DNA from: Suillus spraguei
Taxonomy: Eukaryota; Basidiomycota; Agaricomycetes; Boletales; Suillaceae
Reading direction: 5' to 3'
Assembly: GCA_016800925.1 (NCBI GenBank)
Contig: JABCPU010000037.1
Location: 186,001-250,000 of the forward strand
DNA length: 64,000 nt
A program made the translations under genes and the position numbers. Below the pieces are notes generated by a model. That model saw nothing but the letters and a program-made list of their open reading frames with translations. It ran no database searches and had not been told where the DNA came from. Shown one piece after another: positions 1 to 10,400 of this stretch (its first letter is position 1; each line of letters starts with the position of its first letter).

Positions 1-527
1 TATGAAGATCCAGATAACGAAGACTCACCTGGAGCTTTTTTATCGGAATTCATCTTGCGCATCTTCGCTGTTCAACTCAATGCCACCCAAGGACGCCAGA
101 TAATTGACTTGCTCGACTTCGGCTTACCTGGATATCAAACGGCCCTTGCACTGACCACTGCAGCCGTGAGTTTTGCAGCGCCTTTACAAAACTTGCTAAC
201 TTTCATTTGCAGGCCGAGCGTGCACTTATTTTAGCTCGTGACAACCTGATTGTGGAAGATACTTCGGACCACAGGAAACACAAGATCGCGTTGACTCTCA
301 ATCAGTCTACAAACAAAATGAGTAACACAGGCACTGCTTTTTCTGCGGGTAATTGGGAGACTGATACACTCGCGTACATGGAACGAATCGAGGAGCTGCC
401 CTTCGACCGCATCAAAGAAATTGTGGAACGATCTCAGGCGTACATGAAGCGTGCTCGCCGCAAGGACGAGTCTACTATTCTCGATGGAGAAACCCCCGTG
501 AATCCACATACACGTATCCGTATCTGA
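1..527 (+). CDS. C-terminal part of an unrecognised transposon-linked protein
   Basis: The frame is open from base 1, runs to a GT at 166, and resumes after a 47-bp intron (166-212) with a canonical branch site (GCTAAC) and ATTTGCAG acceptor. Both exons share one frame and end at TGA 525-527. The visible protein (about 160 residues) is helical and charged, with Lys/Arg near the end, and shows no motif I recognise. Because it sits just inside the transposon end at 874, it is probably the C-terminus of the transposase or an accessory protein of that element. It does not look like a hAT dimerisation domain. The 5' part is missing, so function stays open. Confidence 0.45.
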
Positions 528-874
528 AAGCCTCGTATCGTTTCACTTCAATCTCTGCTCTCGTCGATTGCTGTCCTACACCGTTTTTAATATTTTTTTG
601 TCATTTTCATAGCACGCCTTGAACGCCTTGACCGCCTTGAACTCGTTGACGTCCTTATTTTTGCCTTAGCGTACTTGGATTATTCTGTGTCTATTGAAAT
701 AATAACATGCCTTGACCGCCTTATCCGCTCCTTATCCTCCTTATTTCCTTAGTTTAAGGAAATGGATCTCCTTAGTCTCCTTAATTTAAGGACGAAAAAC
801 GGCCTTAAAAGTTCCTTATTGAGCAAATTAAGGCAAATAAGGAGCGTTTAAGGAACTCGATGTTTTCCTGATGT
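1..874 (+). mobile_element. 3' end of a DNA transposon inserted in a LINE
   Basis: The segment holds the end of a coding region (to 527), then about 270 bp rich in CCTTA/TAAGG words, and stops at TTCCTGATGT (865-874). Directly after it the reading frame of a LINE reverse transcriptase begins, so the element seems to have inserted into that LINE. The terminal pattern TTAAGGAA, nine bases, TTCCTGATGT recurs with the same spacing at the right end of the short element at 3021-3295, and its inverse forms that element's left end. I infer a class II element with terminal inverted repeats. The left end lies outside the window, so the target duplication cannot be checked. The superfamily is not recognised. 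Confidence 0.55.
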
Positions 875-3047
875 AAAATTCTGTCCTCCTGCGTAGCTAA
901 TGACCTAGTCTATATAGCGGAATGTCACAACCTTCTACCCCCGACACATTTCGGTGGACGACCAGGGAAATCGACAGTAGACTCCCTGCACTTGCTGACA
1001 AAATTCACAACAGATGCATGGGCCTCAGCGGAACCCTTCGTCTCAATACTATTCCTAGACGTCAAGGCAGCCTTCCCGTCTGTAGTAGTCAATCGCATGC
1101 TACACAACATGAGACACGTGGGAATCCCACTGGAATATATCAACTGGTACAGCAATCGACTCAGCAACAGAAAAACAACTCTGCATTTCGACGACTACAG
1201 ATCCGATCTCTTCAATGTCTCAAATGGTGTCGACCAAGGATGTCCCTTGTCGGTTATAGGAACTGGCAGCGCGAGGTAAAGATTACGACGAAGCAAACGG
1301 AAAGCTTAAGAATATGATGGAGAAACAAGGGGGCGCGCTGGATTGGAGCAGAGAACACAATGCTGACTTCGAACTAGATAAGATGGCCCTCCTTTGCGTC
1401 TCAAGGAAACGAATCACCGACCCCAACCAGAGGAACAAGACTCTCCCAGTTCCCCGCCCATCCGTCTCCATCCGCAACCACATTATCGAACCCTCCAAAT
1501 CCCACAAATTTTTGGGAGTTATAGTAGACAACGAACTCACCTTCAAGGAACACGCCACGTATGCGCTGGCAAAGGGAACACGATATGTAATGGCATGCCA
1601 AAGAATGACACGAGCAGCAAAGGGAGTCCATGGACGACTGTTGAAGAAACTGTACGAAGGTGTAGTGATTCCTAAGATGCTCTATGCCGCCGATGTATGG
1701 TGTTCAGGACTGATTGCGAAAGGAAGAGGGAAGAAAAACGCAGGAAGAGGAGCACGAGGCTTCGCCTCGAAGATGGAACGAGTACAAAGAATGGCAACGA
1801 CGATGATCACGGGCGGGATGAGAACCACCGCCACAGATGTCCTTGATGCGCACGCTAACATACTCCCCTTCCAACAGTTATTGCGCAAAGTATGCCACAG
1901 AGCTACTCTACGCATGGTAACACTAGACAAGACCCACCCCCTCCACAAGGGCATCCGCGCAGCATACAACTCATGTACCAGAAGGAACTTCGAAAGTTGC
2001 AAAAGACACCCGTCACCATTACACTGACTCCTCAATGAATTCGGCCTCAACCCACACGCTATCGAAACCATTGACCCGACACGCCACTACCCCAAATGGT
2101 CCTCCGATGCCAGCACGGAGACAGCAGGAGACATAATCACGGCAGTAAGACAAGACGCAGAGGCGGAAGAAGATTTGAGAGTATATTCAGATGGCTCAGC
2201 CATAGACGGTGGAGTAGGAGGAGCAGCAGTCTTGATGAGAAACGGAGAGATGGTGAAGGAGAGACGGTTCCACCTGGGAGATGACCAGGAGCACACGGTC
2301 TATGAGGGAGAGCTAATAGGGATGATACTGGCAGTAGAGTTGCTGAGGGAAGAAGGGGGGAAAGGAACCATGTCCCTGGGCGTCGACAACCAGGCAGCCA
2401 TCCACGCCACCAAGGCTTTTGCCTCCAAGCCAGGGCACCACCTCATGGACAAGTTCCATGACGATTTGCGCAGACTCATCCCAGCACATGACACCCACAA
2501 ACTAACGATACGGTGGACGCCTGGCCACAAGGGAATCCCTGGCAATGAAGCAGCTGATGAACAGGCGAAGAGAGCAGCCAGAGGAGAGAGCAGCGCACCT
2601 AAGGATCTCCCAAAGTCCCTCCTTGTAACCAGAAACAACGCTAAACTCACCCTCCCAATCAGCAAGTCGGCACTGAAGCAGAAATTCAGAGGAGAGATCA
2701 AAGCCGAAGCAGCAACCATCATGAGAGACTCATCACGCTATCAACGCCTCCACGAAATAGACGAAACCACCCCATCGAAACATTTCTCCATCCTAGTGGA
2801 AAAGCTCCCACGGCGACATTCCTCCTTGCTCTTCCAACTCCGAACAGGGCACGCACCCTTGAACAAACACCTACACCGGATAACGAAAGTCCCCAGTCCC
2901 ATTTGCCAGCAATGTCATAGCCGAGAAGAAACAGTACATCACTTCTTACTTGCTTGCCCAACGTACACCAGACAACGTCTATCCCTCCAGAACAAGATAG
3001 GCCCCCAAGCTAGCCACCTCACATCAGGAAATTCACACATTCCTTGA
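875..3047 (+). pseudogene. LINE reverse transcriptase / RNase H ORF2 remnant
   Basis: 875-1255 encodes RT fingers and palm with HNLLPPTHFGGRPG, the catalytic LFLDVKAAFP motif and DQGCPLS. At about 1255-1272 the frame jumps to a later part of the domain, so the block with the second catalytic motif (xxDD) has been deleted. The thumb region continues to an in-frame TGA at 2025-2027. The same frame reopens into a well-kept RNase H domain: YSDGS at about 2181, the Glu in YEGELIG, VDNQAA and NEAADEQAKRA supply the DEDD acidic residues. A C-X2-C-X7-H-X4-C zinc knuckle follows (about 2905-2970). The last residues before 3047 are read from the inserted short element. The enzyme cannot be active. Confidence 0.85.
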
Positions 3048-3295
3048 CGTGCCCTTATGCGGACTTATTTACACTTAACTGCCTTGGTGAAATTGAATCT
3101 ACTTGTCCAAAATTTCAATGTGAATGAATTCAGAAAAAAAAAGTTGAGATATATTAATATACATGTTTTATTGTATTTCGCACTCAAAAAATATAAGATA
3201 TGCCAGGTGAATGATGTGAGAGAGAGCAAACAAGTTTTGAGATAAGTGAGTTAAGCTGATTAAGCATGTTAAGGAATGTGTGAATTTCCTGATGT
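3021..3295. mobile_element. MITE-like element with about 26-bp inverted repeats
   Basis: ACATCAGGAAATTCACACAT at 3021 is repeated as its reverse complement ending at 3295, with the match extending about 26 bp and more loosely beyond. The 275-bp interior is AT-rich and has no credible gene. It interrupts the 3' part of the LINE. The terminal motif and its spacing match the right end of the transposon at 1-874, so it is probably a non-autonomous derivative of that family. Flanking bases do not show an obvious target duplication. Confidence 0.7.
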
Positions 3296-3479
3296 GGCCT
3301 TACCAGTCCTCGTTTCACACCTGGACCAATGATCGCGCATCACAAAAATATTCTTGATAATTAATACATACGAACAAGTACATACCTGTAGGTTTTGTCT
3401 ACCATAGGGCATAGCCCCAACGGACAATAAACACTGATTAAAAATAAAAAATAAAAAGCGTTGATGTCGAACAGAAGCT

Positions 3480-4480
3480 TGGCGTTATCGGTGACCTGGT
3501 TCTTGCCGCGGGCACATGTTAATTTTAGCCAGTCTCCTTACATATAATAATTCTTCCATCCAATCACCCGCTTGCGAATCTCTTTCCATCGGGAGAGAAG
3601 CACACCGACAACACCCAACGTGTATGCTTCGGCAGTTTGGATACCATTTGCTTGCTATCGACGTCCCAGATAATAATGGCACCATCTTCTCCACTAGCAA
3701 TTCCCCCATCGTCTGGCGATACAGCGACTGATTTCACAGCATCGGTGTGTTCCTCGAATGTCCCTCTCACCAATGCTCTTTTCTTCGCATCCCAGATTCA
3801 CAGGGTTTTATTCTCTGAAGCAGTAACAATGCGTCTACCGTCTTTGAAGAATGCGACTGCCGAAACTTACTGCGTGTGCAGTTGCGTCGTTTGTGCTGGT
3901 ACTAGCTGGGTTGCATCTGGCTGGGTTGTCTGTGCTGGCCCTGCCTTATCACAGTGAAATATGCTCTTCTTGCTACATCGAGCTACCCTGACATATCTCT
4001 AGACAAGAAGATGGATGGTATGGTCAGTGGCATTTGAATTTAACGAGGAACATACCCTGCTGCCGTCGTCAATCTTATCTGTTGTGAGTAGAGCTGCCCA
4101 TAACCCAATGTAGACTATATATTGTTTGCACCATACCACGTTGCTACAGCGTGGATTTCTTCCATCAGTGGCGCATCCTGTAGCGGACCGAGTACTTTCT
4201 GCTCTTCTATCATGCTGCACTGCTTGCAACTGGCCTGGAGTCATCCGGTGATATAGCTACTGCACATGTGGCCTCATGGTTCCGAATGGCCTTCCTACCA
4301 ATGCTCCTTTCTCTATGTCCCACATGCGCGCAACGTGGTCCGAACCAGCAATAACTTGTTGACTGTCTTTGAAGAACACGATTACTGATACCATCCTCAC
4401 AGACGTCAGTTGTGTTGTCTGTACCGGTGTCCCGAACCCTCATCGCCAGTCTTACTCCATCACGCACACTTGCCAATATG
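3480..4480 (-). pseudogene. WD40-repeat protein relic
   Basis: Read on the minus strand, 3870-3564 encodes two adjacent WD40 blades: AVAFFKDGRRIVTASE, an in-frame TGA, then IWDAKKRALV, SVAVSPDDGG, IIIWDVDSKQ and SVCFSPDGKRFASG. A second, more decayed stretch lies at about 4400-4240 (VFFKDSQQVIAGSDH, MWDIEKGALVG, AISPDDSRP). The two stretches and their spacers look like an old tandem duplication about 465-525 bp apart; for example GGATGGTATGGTCAGTGG near 4015 resembles ATGGATGGTCAGTGGAG near 4482. Stops and frame changes show it is dead. Its blades resemble the N-terminal WD40 part of the larger relic at 43645-46716. Confidence 0.7.
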
Positions 4481-4499
4481 TCATGGATGGTCAGTGGAG

Positions 4500-6240
4500 T
4501 TTGAAGCTGACGAGAATACTTTGTGGTTATGTCGTCAATATTATGTGTCGTGAGTCGAGTTGTAACTGATGCAGCTCATCCAGAGTTCCTAGTAGCTCGT
4601 ACTACTACGACGTCACTTCTTCTCATCAACACTGCCCCTCCGTCAAAATGCCCATTATATATAAATTCTGTACACAGGAAAGCCGCTTCAACGGGCTTCT
4701 GTCTGGAACTCAATTAACTCTGCATCTGAGTCTACTTTTGTCATCCTGTAATACACAATTCATCCTGCATCGTCGCAAGATCTAGAAGGCCTAGAATAAT
4801 CTTTAGGTGCTTACGGGGCTCATGGCGACCCGAATGCATCTTACTCTACCTTACCGGTCCGCGCTTGGGACCTCACATGCAAGTTTTCTATCGTGGTACG
4901 TAATTGCGGTGGCCCTAGTATTGTTGTTGACGGTCTCCTCTCCCCGCTCGTGTGGATGAGAGGCCCGATGGTCTCTCAGGCACGTAAATACGCCTTCAAA
5001 CAGGCAATCATTTCATCAATTTTCTTAAGCTACACAGTATTCTTCGTCCAAGGCATAACGATTAATGTTGGACGACGCAATTTTTGCCTTGGGGATAGCC
5101 GAACTATGACAGAGGTATCTGACTTGACACGAACAGTCAAGTAACACGTAGTTGGCACTCGATAAGCTCTGAGATTAATGAAACCCTGCGGTGAGTGTCA
5201 TATACACGTCCTGTTTGCATATTAGAATTCTAGTAGTCCTTGGTGCTGAGGAATATTGAAGGAAAGACCGACTACTAGGTGCCTGCTAAAAAGAAGTACT
5301 GTTAATATGGCCTTGAAGTGTGGATCTCGAAGCAGAGTTAAAGTGTTAAATTCTAGCGAAGTGAGCTATTGAGGTAGGGAATGAGAATGTGAAGAAGAGG
5401 ATGGAGACGAAATGAAACGATCGTCATCCGTGACCATCTCAATATAGTTTGGGTTGTCGCACCTAGTCGCACGACCTTTATTCCGAATCCGAGCAGATGT
5501 ATGCACGTCATATCATGTTATAGCGTCCCCGGGAGTCCGTTTGGTACGTGCCCGTGCCCGTGTTCCGCGATCGTACTAAGCATGTCATCCTTGCTTGTAC
5601 TGACATTGGCGCTGCGCTGAACCTTTCCAGATTTCCTAGCTGGAGGTCGAGTGGTTAGTGATATAGCTGGTATGATCGATGCGCGTTCTGTGAATGACAA
5701 CTGCGTTTGAATTCTAGACCATCATATTCCCACTTTCTTCGTGCAGGACATCATTGACATCTCTCCATGTCATTTACGTTATCGGTATCTCCCATCGTCA
5801 TTCGTCCACCTTCTCTCACATTCTGGCCATTATACCGCTTGGTGGCCTTTCATCAATACATGTCATTTGTCCAGCTATTTTGTAGGTTCGTCGAGAGCAG
5901 TCGGATGTTGACGCTAATCTCTTGACCTACTCTATCATTTATTCCAACAACTCCAGCTATTTGACATCTGCAACGTACCATACACGCAGACTTGTATCCA
6001 GGACGGGATAGACGGCAATGATAAATATACTGCGTATTGATGCACAAAAGAAATATCCTATAGTACTAGACGCAAACTCGCACACAATTCACTTCTACAA
6101 GACCACTCGTATTGCTATATTCTAATCGTAGGATACCGAAACTCAAGTAACCTGCATAGCCTATTTGAGAAGAGTTCGTATAACATTCAAATCTGTATGC
6201 TGCCTTGTGTCTGCAAAACGATGCTTCGTATACTTCGACA
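4500..6240. other. Intergenic, no gene recognised
   Basis: About 1.7 kb with only short unsupported open frames (for example 4893-5144 plus). It contains no recognisable domain, inverted repeat or RNA gene. The part near 6100-6248 is the downstream flank of the protease on the minus strand. Confidence 0.5.
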
Positions 6241-6248
6241 ATTCCATA

Positions 6249-7766
6249 TTAGTTGGGGGTCTCATGAGTGAACACGTTTAGGGCAAAACCGACTTGGTGC
6301 CTGCCGCTGTCGAACACAGTGTAGAAGCGCTGGAGGAATACGTAGCCATTAATAAAGTCATACCCTGCGCCAGTGGGTGTTGTAAGGGCTTTAACGACAA
6401 GATATATCTCATCGTCACCGCCCTCAATCCTCTTATTGAGAGAACGAGGCCAGATTTGCGCATTAGGGATTAGTTTGTAGACATACTGTGCAAATGGTTA
6501 ACAAGGAATGTGAGGGCCGACAGAATTGACGTACACGGCCAATGTGGAAGTTCAAGTCACGTAGGGCATCGTACTGGTAAAGGGAAATCTGGAGAAGACC
6601 ATTCGCCGGATTCACAACACCGCCGGTTTGCATCCTGGTACCTGTCATAGGCATCTATCGAACGCTGATGAGACCATTATCACTCGTTGCACTCTGAATA
6701 CACACCGATGGCAAGGTAAAGAAAGGTGGTACCACAATCCACGATGCCAGCGGTATAGTCCAAGATAATTGGATTCCTACTTCCAGTACCCGAGCCGTAG
6801 CTGATCTTCTGATTGATACCCCAATACCGCGATGAGGGGGCAGTGGTGGTGATATCACTGAAACAAAACAATTACTATCAGTCTCAATTGATCCAGAAGC
6901 TGAGGTGCCTTACGTGTACCCAATGGGAGGGGAGTACATCGTAGGGCTGGTTCCACCAAAGGTAAGCTCTCCACGGTTGACTATATTTGCAGTGATGGGC
7001 TGGAACAAGATACCAACAACGGACCGACGAATGATGCCTTGTTGACACAGGCGGTCAGTGATAGTCGGGAGCGTTTGTTCTGGTGAATCTAGTAGGGCGC
7101 CAAGGCCTGACAATGTAGGCCCAATGCCAAGGACACCGTCAGCGCCATTGCGCCACGGAGTAAAAGTAAGACCGAATTCCATCCCGCGGACGGCGATGTC
7201 ATCAGTGAAATATATGTCATCCTCCGCTATAATTCCTATAGATACTAATTGTAGGTATTTTCAACTTATGATATTGTTGTATGTCATACCTTCGAAGGAG
7301 CCATAACGGTAATTGACCGCCACACGCTTTTCAGTGTCTTCGCCGCTGCCGCTGATGGGCGGAATGTTGGCGCCAATCCATGTGATCGCGCTAGCGCTGT
7401 CGAGAATTAAGTTGTCTTCAATAATATGTTAGAAGCCACATGTCATGTTTTCTCAGTGTCGAACTTACAGACTGTGGGAGGATTGCCAATGGCAGCCTTC
7501 ACGGTGTAGCCCGAAAATGTGTTCCCTAAATCGGCGTTGAACAAAGGAACTTTAGGATGAGTATTCACAGCATCATCACGTCGGTCATGCATGCTGTATT
7601 CCTCAAAGGTCACCAAGCGAGCTTCATCATGCCGCAAGAGGTCGGTAATATTGGAGAATGCTAGCCTGCTGGTAATGGGGAGGGTGATGGGGGAATCGCG
7701 AACTTCAACGGGCAATCCCGTGACTGAGAAAGCCAGGAGTGGGAACAAGAATATAACGGAGAACAT
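6249..7766 (-). pseudogene. Secreted aspartic protease (polyporopepsin-like, A1), frameshifted
   Basis: Six exons can be read on the minus strand: 7766-7469, 7415-7290, 7235-6914, 6857-6704, 6664-6535 and 6485-6249. The start gives a hydrophobic signal peptide. The body follows basidiomycete polyporopepsins throughout, including the flap region (VAVNYRYGSF), VLGIGPTLSG, GELTFGG, AQIWPR and the C-terminal FINGYVFLQRFYTVFD. The first active-site motif reads D-S-A instead of D-T/S-G and the second D-C-G-T instead of D-T/S-G-T, so both aspartates stand in altered surroundings. Exon 5 carries one extra base, probably in the TTT at 6627-6629 (plus strand), which breaks the frame. All other phases fit, although the intron at 6665-6703 would be only 39 bp. 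It is either a young pseudogene or a gene with a consensus error; if expressed it may be a pseudo-protease. Confidence 0.8.
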
Positions 7767-8038
7767 GACTTACTGAAAAGTCATATCATACTCGGTTATA
7801 TATGTGATAGCGAACGCGATGGCAATGCTCGCACCTTAGCCACGTCAGTTCCCCTCGAAAAAGTGATGACGAGATAGTTGCGATACGAGTCATCGCGAGT
7901 GCAAGGGTTCGATAAAATGTGGCAGAAGATGGTTTGCTTTTAATCCTGGCATGTCAAATTGCTGAATCTCAGTGTTGTCAGGTGTCAGTCAGCACTGAGT
8001 GACTTAATTTGATTTGACCTGACAAGAGAACGGTGGTA

Positions 8039-8971
8039 CAGTTGAAATGGTCATAATGCATACCGATGGGACCGCGAAAATGTTATGCATTATGAGGAAT
8101 GATATTTGTCACATAATTGTGACACGTGTGACCTCCGCCAAAAGTGTGACAGAAAGTTATCAATGGTTTCTACACAAGTACATGATTAAAACGAGAAGAA
8201 TTGTTCTAGACATGTTTGTTGAGCGTCATGCAGTTCTTCACGTCGTAGGTTAGCGCGAAAATTTCGAAGTTGTGAAGATAAATCAAGTGAAATTTGAGGA
8301 TCCCCATATTGCATCTTCGAGCTGCTGGCACATCGTTGTGTGTGACTGATGGGCCCATTTCGTCGTCGTCGTCATCAGAATCAACTTCAATAACTTCACC
8401 ATTTGCAACAAGGATTTCACGACGGACCTCATCTGCAATAGCCATAAAATGTAGAGAGTGCACCCGATTTGAGAGTTTTGAAGTGTTCGACAATTTCAGT
8501 TTGTGTCACAGTAGGATGAGAATCAATACAATGATAGACTGTCATCCAGTCAGAGAGTGTGAGATTTTGGCGAGAAGTGCGTTCACTGGCTGTAGAATGA
8601 GCTGAAGTTCGAGGATTGTCCTTGGTGATTTTCTGCCACTTTGCAGGCCAGTTGCATACAGTGGGCTTGTCACGAGGTTTAAGTTTAGAGACATTTTCAA
8701 GTAGTATGGTATCGTTTCAATTGCTCGCTGGCTTCTATACATAGTCAAAAGAGATAATACCACTGAAGCACAACAATAAATTTATGCGCTATGTTATTGT
8801 ACACGTGTCCCACCCTATCAAATCAATACTCATAACGCATATTGGGTATACAAACATTATGCATTATGCGTTATGCATCCAATTACTTGGGAACAACGTC
8901 GGGATTCACAAAAGTTGATGCATTATGAAATTTATGCATTGTTACCATATGCATTATGACCATTTCAACTG
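8039..8971. mobile_element. Fot1/pogo-type element, internally deleted
   Basis: The ends are CAGTTGAAATGGTCATAATG at 8039 and its reverse complement ending at 8971, flanked by TA on both sides (8037-8038, 8972-8973). This is the TA target duplication of Tc1/mariner elements. The interior holds fused N- and C-terminal pieces of a pogo-type transposase on the minus strand. The copy at 28861-29173 is a shorter derivative of the same sequence. Confidence 0.85.
8206..8700 (-). pseudogene. Deleted pogo-type transposase (N- and C-terminal pieces)
   Basis: On the minus strand from about 8690, the frame reads KPRDKPTVCNWPAKW and then a helical DNA-binding N-terminus (TLSDWMTVYHCIDSHP, VTQTEIVEHFK), as in Fot1/Tigger transposases. 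At about 8460 the sequence jumps to the acidic C-terminal region (ADEVRREILVANGEVIEVDS followed by an Asp run), which parallels the better-preserved C-terminus at 56325-56905. The entire DDE catalytic core is missing, so this copy can only move if an active transposase is supplied in trans. Confidence 0.75.
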
Positions 8972-9118
8972 TATTTACTGCGGAAACGAGCGAGAGTTTG
9001 CTTTGGCCTGCACAGGTGCGAAAAGCGGTATACAATCGGAGGTGGGCAAATCCCGGAATCTGTGTCATTATATAATTTGCTACGTCTGTTTTCATTCTCA
9101 TATTTTCCACCGTCCCGA

Positions 9119-9330
9119 TTTCTCAGTTCCGGGAGTCCAAACACCGGCCTGTAGAACCTATGTAATCAATGGCTGCTAGTACCTTTGTTTCATCTCGTCC
9201 AATCACCTCTTGTGAAAGACCCTTCCCATACCCTCTCAACTTCTTGGTTCTGCATTCGCATCTGCTTCTACGAGCAAGTACTGTACTGCCTGTACAGTGA
9301 CTTCAACGGTGAACGCTGTCCCTGTAAGTC
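9119..9330. repeat. Left fragment of the duplicated NLR unit (matches 19890-20105)
   Basis: The words TTTGTTTCATCTCGTCCAA, CCCTCTCAACTTCTTGGTTC and CGAGCAAGTACTGTACTGCC recur in the same order at 19950-20070 with few differences. The homology breaks near 9345 and resumes at about 12550 in this unit, whereas the downstream unit is continuous at 20105-20155. Unit 1 therefore has about 3.2 kb of extra sequence here, or unit 2 lost it. Confidence 0.75.
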
Positions 9331-9344
9331 GTCACACAACAAGA

Positions 9345-10400
9345 ACAAATATATAACATTTGTTTTCTGGTTGATCTTAGCTGCTCATGCAGTGACATGC
9401 ACCGATCCATACCAATATGGTGAGTCGGATTTTCCCCCTGCATCTCTTTCATGTGAAAGAAGGCATCGACATGATGATATCCTACCTTCCACGAGCGCAG
9501 GGACTTACAGTCCAGTCCCTTCATCACCTAGCAGGTGGGCTCGTATTGAGGCTGCTTGCATATACAGGTGTAGGAGTGGGCGCTTCTGCGTAGTGATACG
9601 TGAGGTTATAGTTATTTGATCGATGCTTTCATTTCTTTATTGTCAATCCGTGCCGCTGATCGTTGCTTCCTATTTTCACAGATGTGTGCTATGCGTTCTG
9701 CGCCTTTACCATGTGGGTGTCATGTTTATCCAAGTCAGCCGGTAGGGTGAATCTTACATCACGGGAGCATGGGGATGCAAACGCATTCAGTCACTCTTGT
9801 GTTCTGTGTCTCCCTTTGTTTTGAGGAGAGGTGCAAATGGGTAAGGGAGAGGCGTTCTGTGCTGAGACCTCTGTTGCAGTTATAGTTATTTTGACCGACT
9901 TCTGTTTATTGCGACCAAGTTGTTCCGCATGCCAACTACTTTCATTTCTGCAGGTTTGAGGCGGTAGCGTACCCGATTCACATACAGTATTAACATGATG
10001 TTATGCGAACCTATCTTAGTGTGTACTCTAATACAAAAATTGGATGACAATACAAATACTGGCAGTCATTGTGGTGCTTCCACGGCGAAGGGTATGCTTG
10101 ACAATAAAGATCGCCTGCAGTTGGTAAACGTATTGTACTACCATCACCATACGCAGCTAGTTGCAGATGCGTGCCGCCGTTCTAAAGTTTCATCACTACA
10201 TTTGTACCGCTCCACATAAGTCTCGACGCTTCAATAACAAATAAAAGCGTCCATGTGACGGCCTGTTTTGAGGAATGTAGGATCCATGTGTGAGTCGATG
10301 CATCTGATGGGGATCACACTGCGAATCAAAAGATGGAAAATAACACTGGAGGGAACTACTTTTGTAATAGCGAGGCGCGCTATCTATTAGCTGGAACGAT
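9345..10400. other. Left half of the extra 3.2-kb segment, no gene recognised
   Basis: Only short open frames occur here and none resembles a known domain. The right end borders the 3' end of the carrier pseudogene on the minus strand. Confidence 0.45.

Larger units (their letters stand above)
875..3459 (+). mobile_element. Tad1-like non-LTR retrotransposon (LINE), dead copy
   Basis: The remains of a LINE ORF2 run from 875 to a typical LINE 3' tail, with GGGCATAGCCCC at about 3407 followed by an A-rich tail with TAAAAA repeats ending near 3459. The coding part shows a reverse transcriptase piece, its thumb region, an RNase H domain and a C-terminal CCHC-like knuckle, the domain order of Tad1-clade elements. 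The apurinic endonuclease and upstream parts are absent, either cut off by the transposon at 1-874 or outside the window. A short inverted-repeat element (3021-3295) splits its 3' end. No target duplication could be tested. Confidence 0.85.

Noticed and set aside
922..1317. 131-residue plus-strand frame in the LINE
   Set aside because: The reverse transcriptase motifs are in another frame (phase of 992-1279); this one is a shadow.
4893..5144. 83-residue plus-strand frame with a hydrophobic stretch
   Set aside because: No homologous pattern and no neighbouring exons; the region looks like decayed intergenic DNA.
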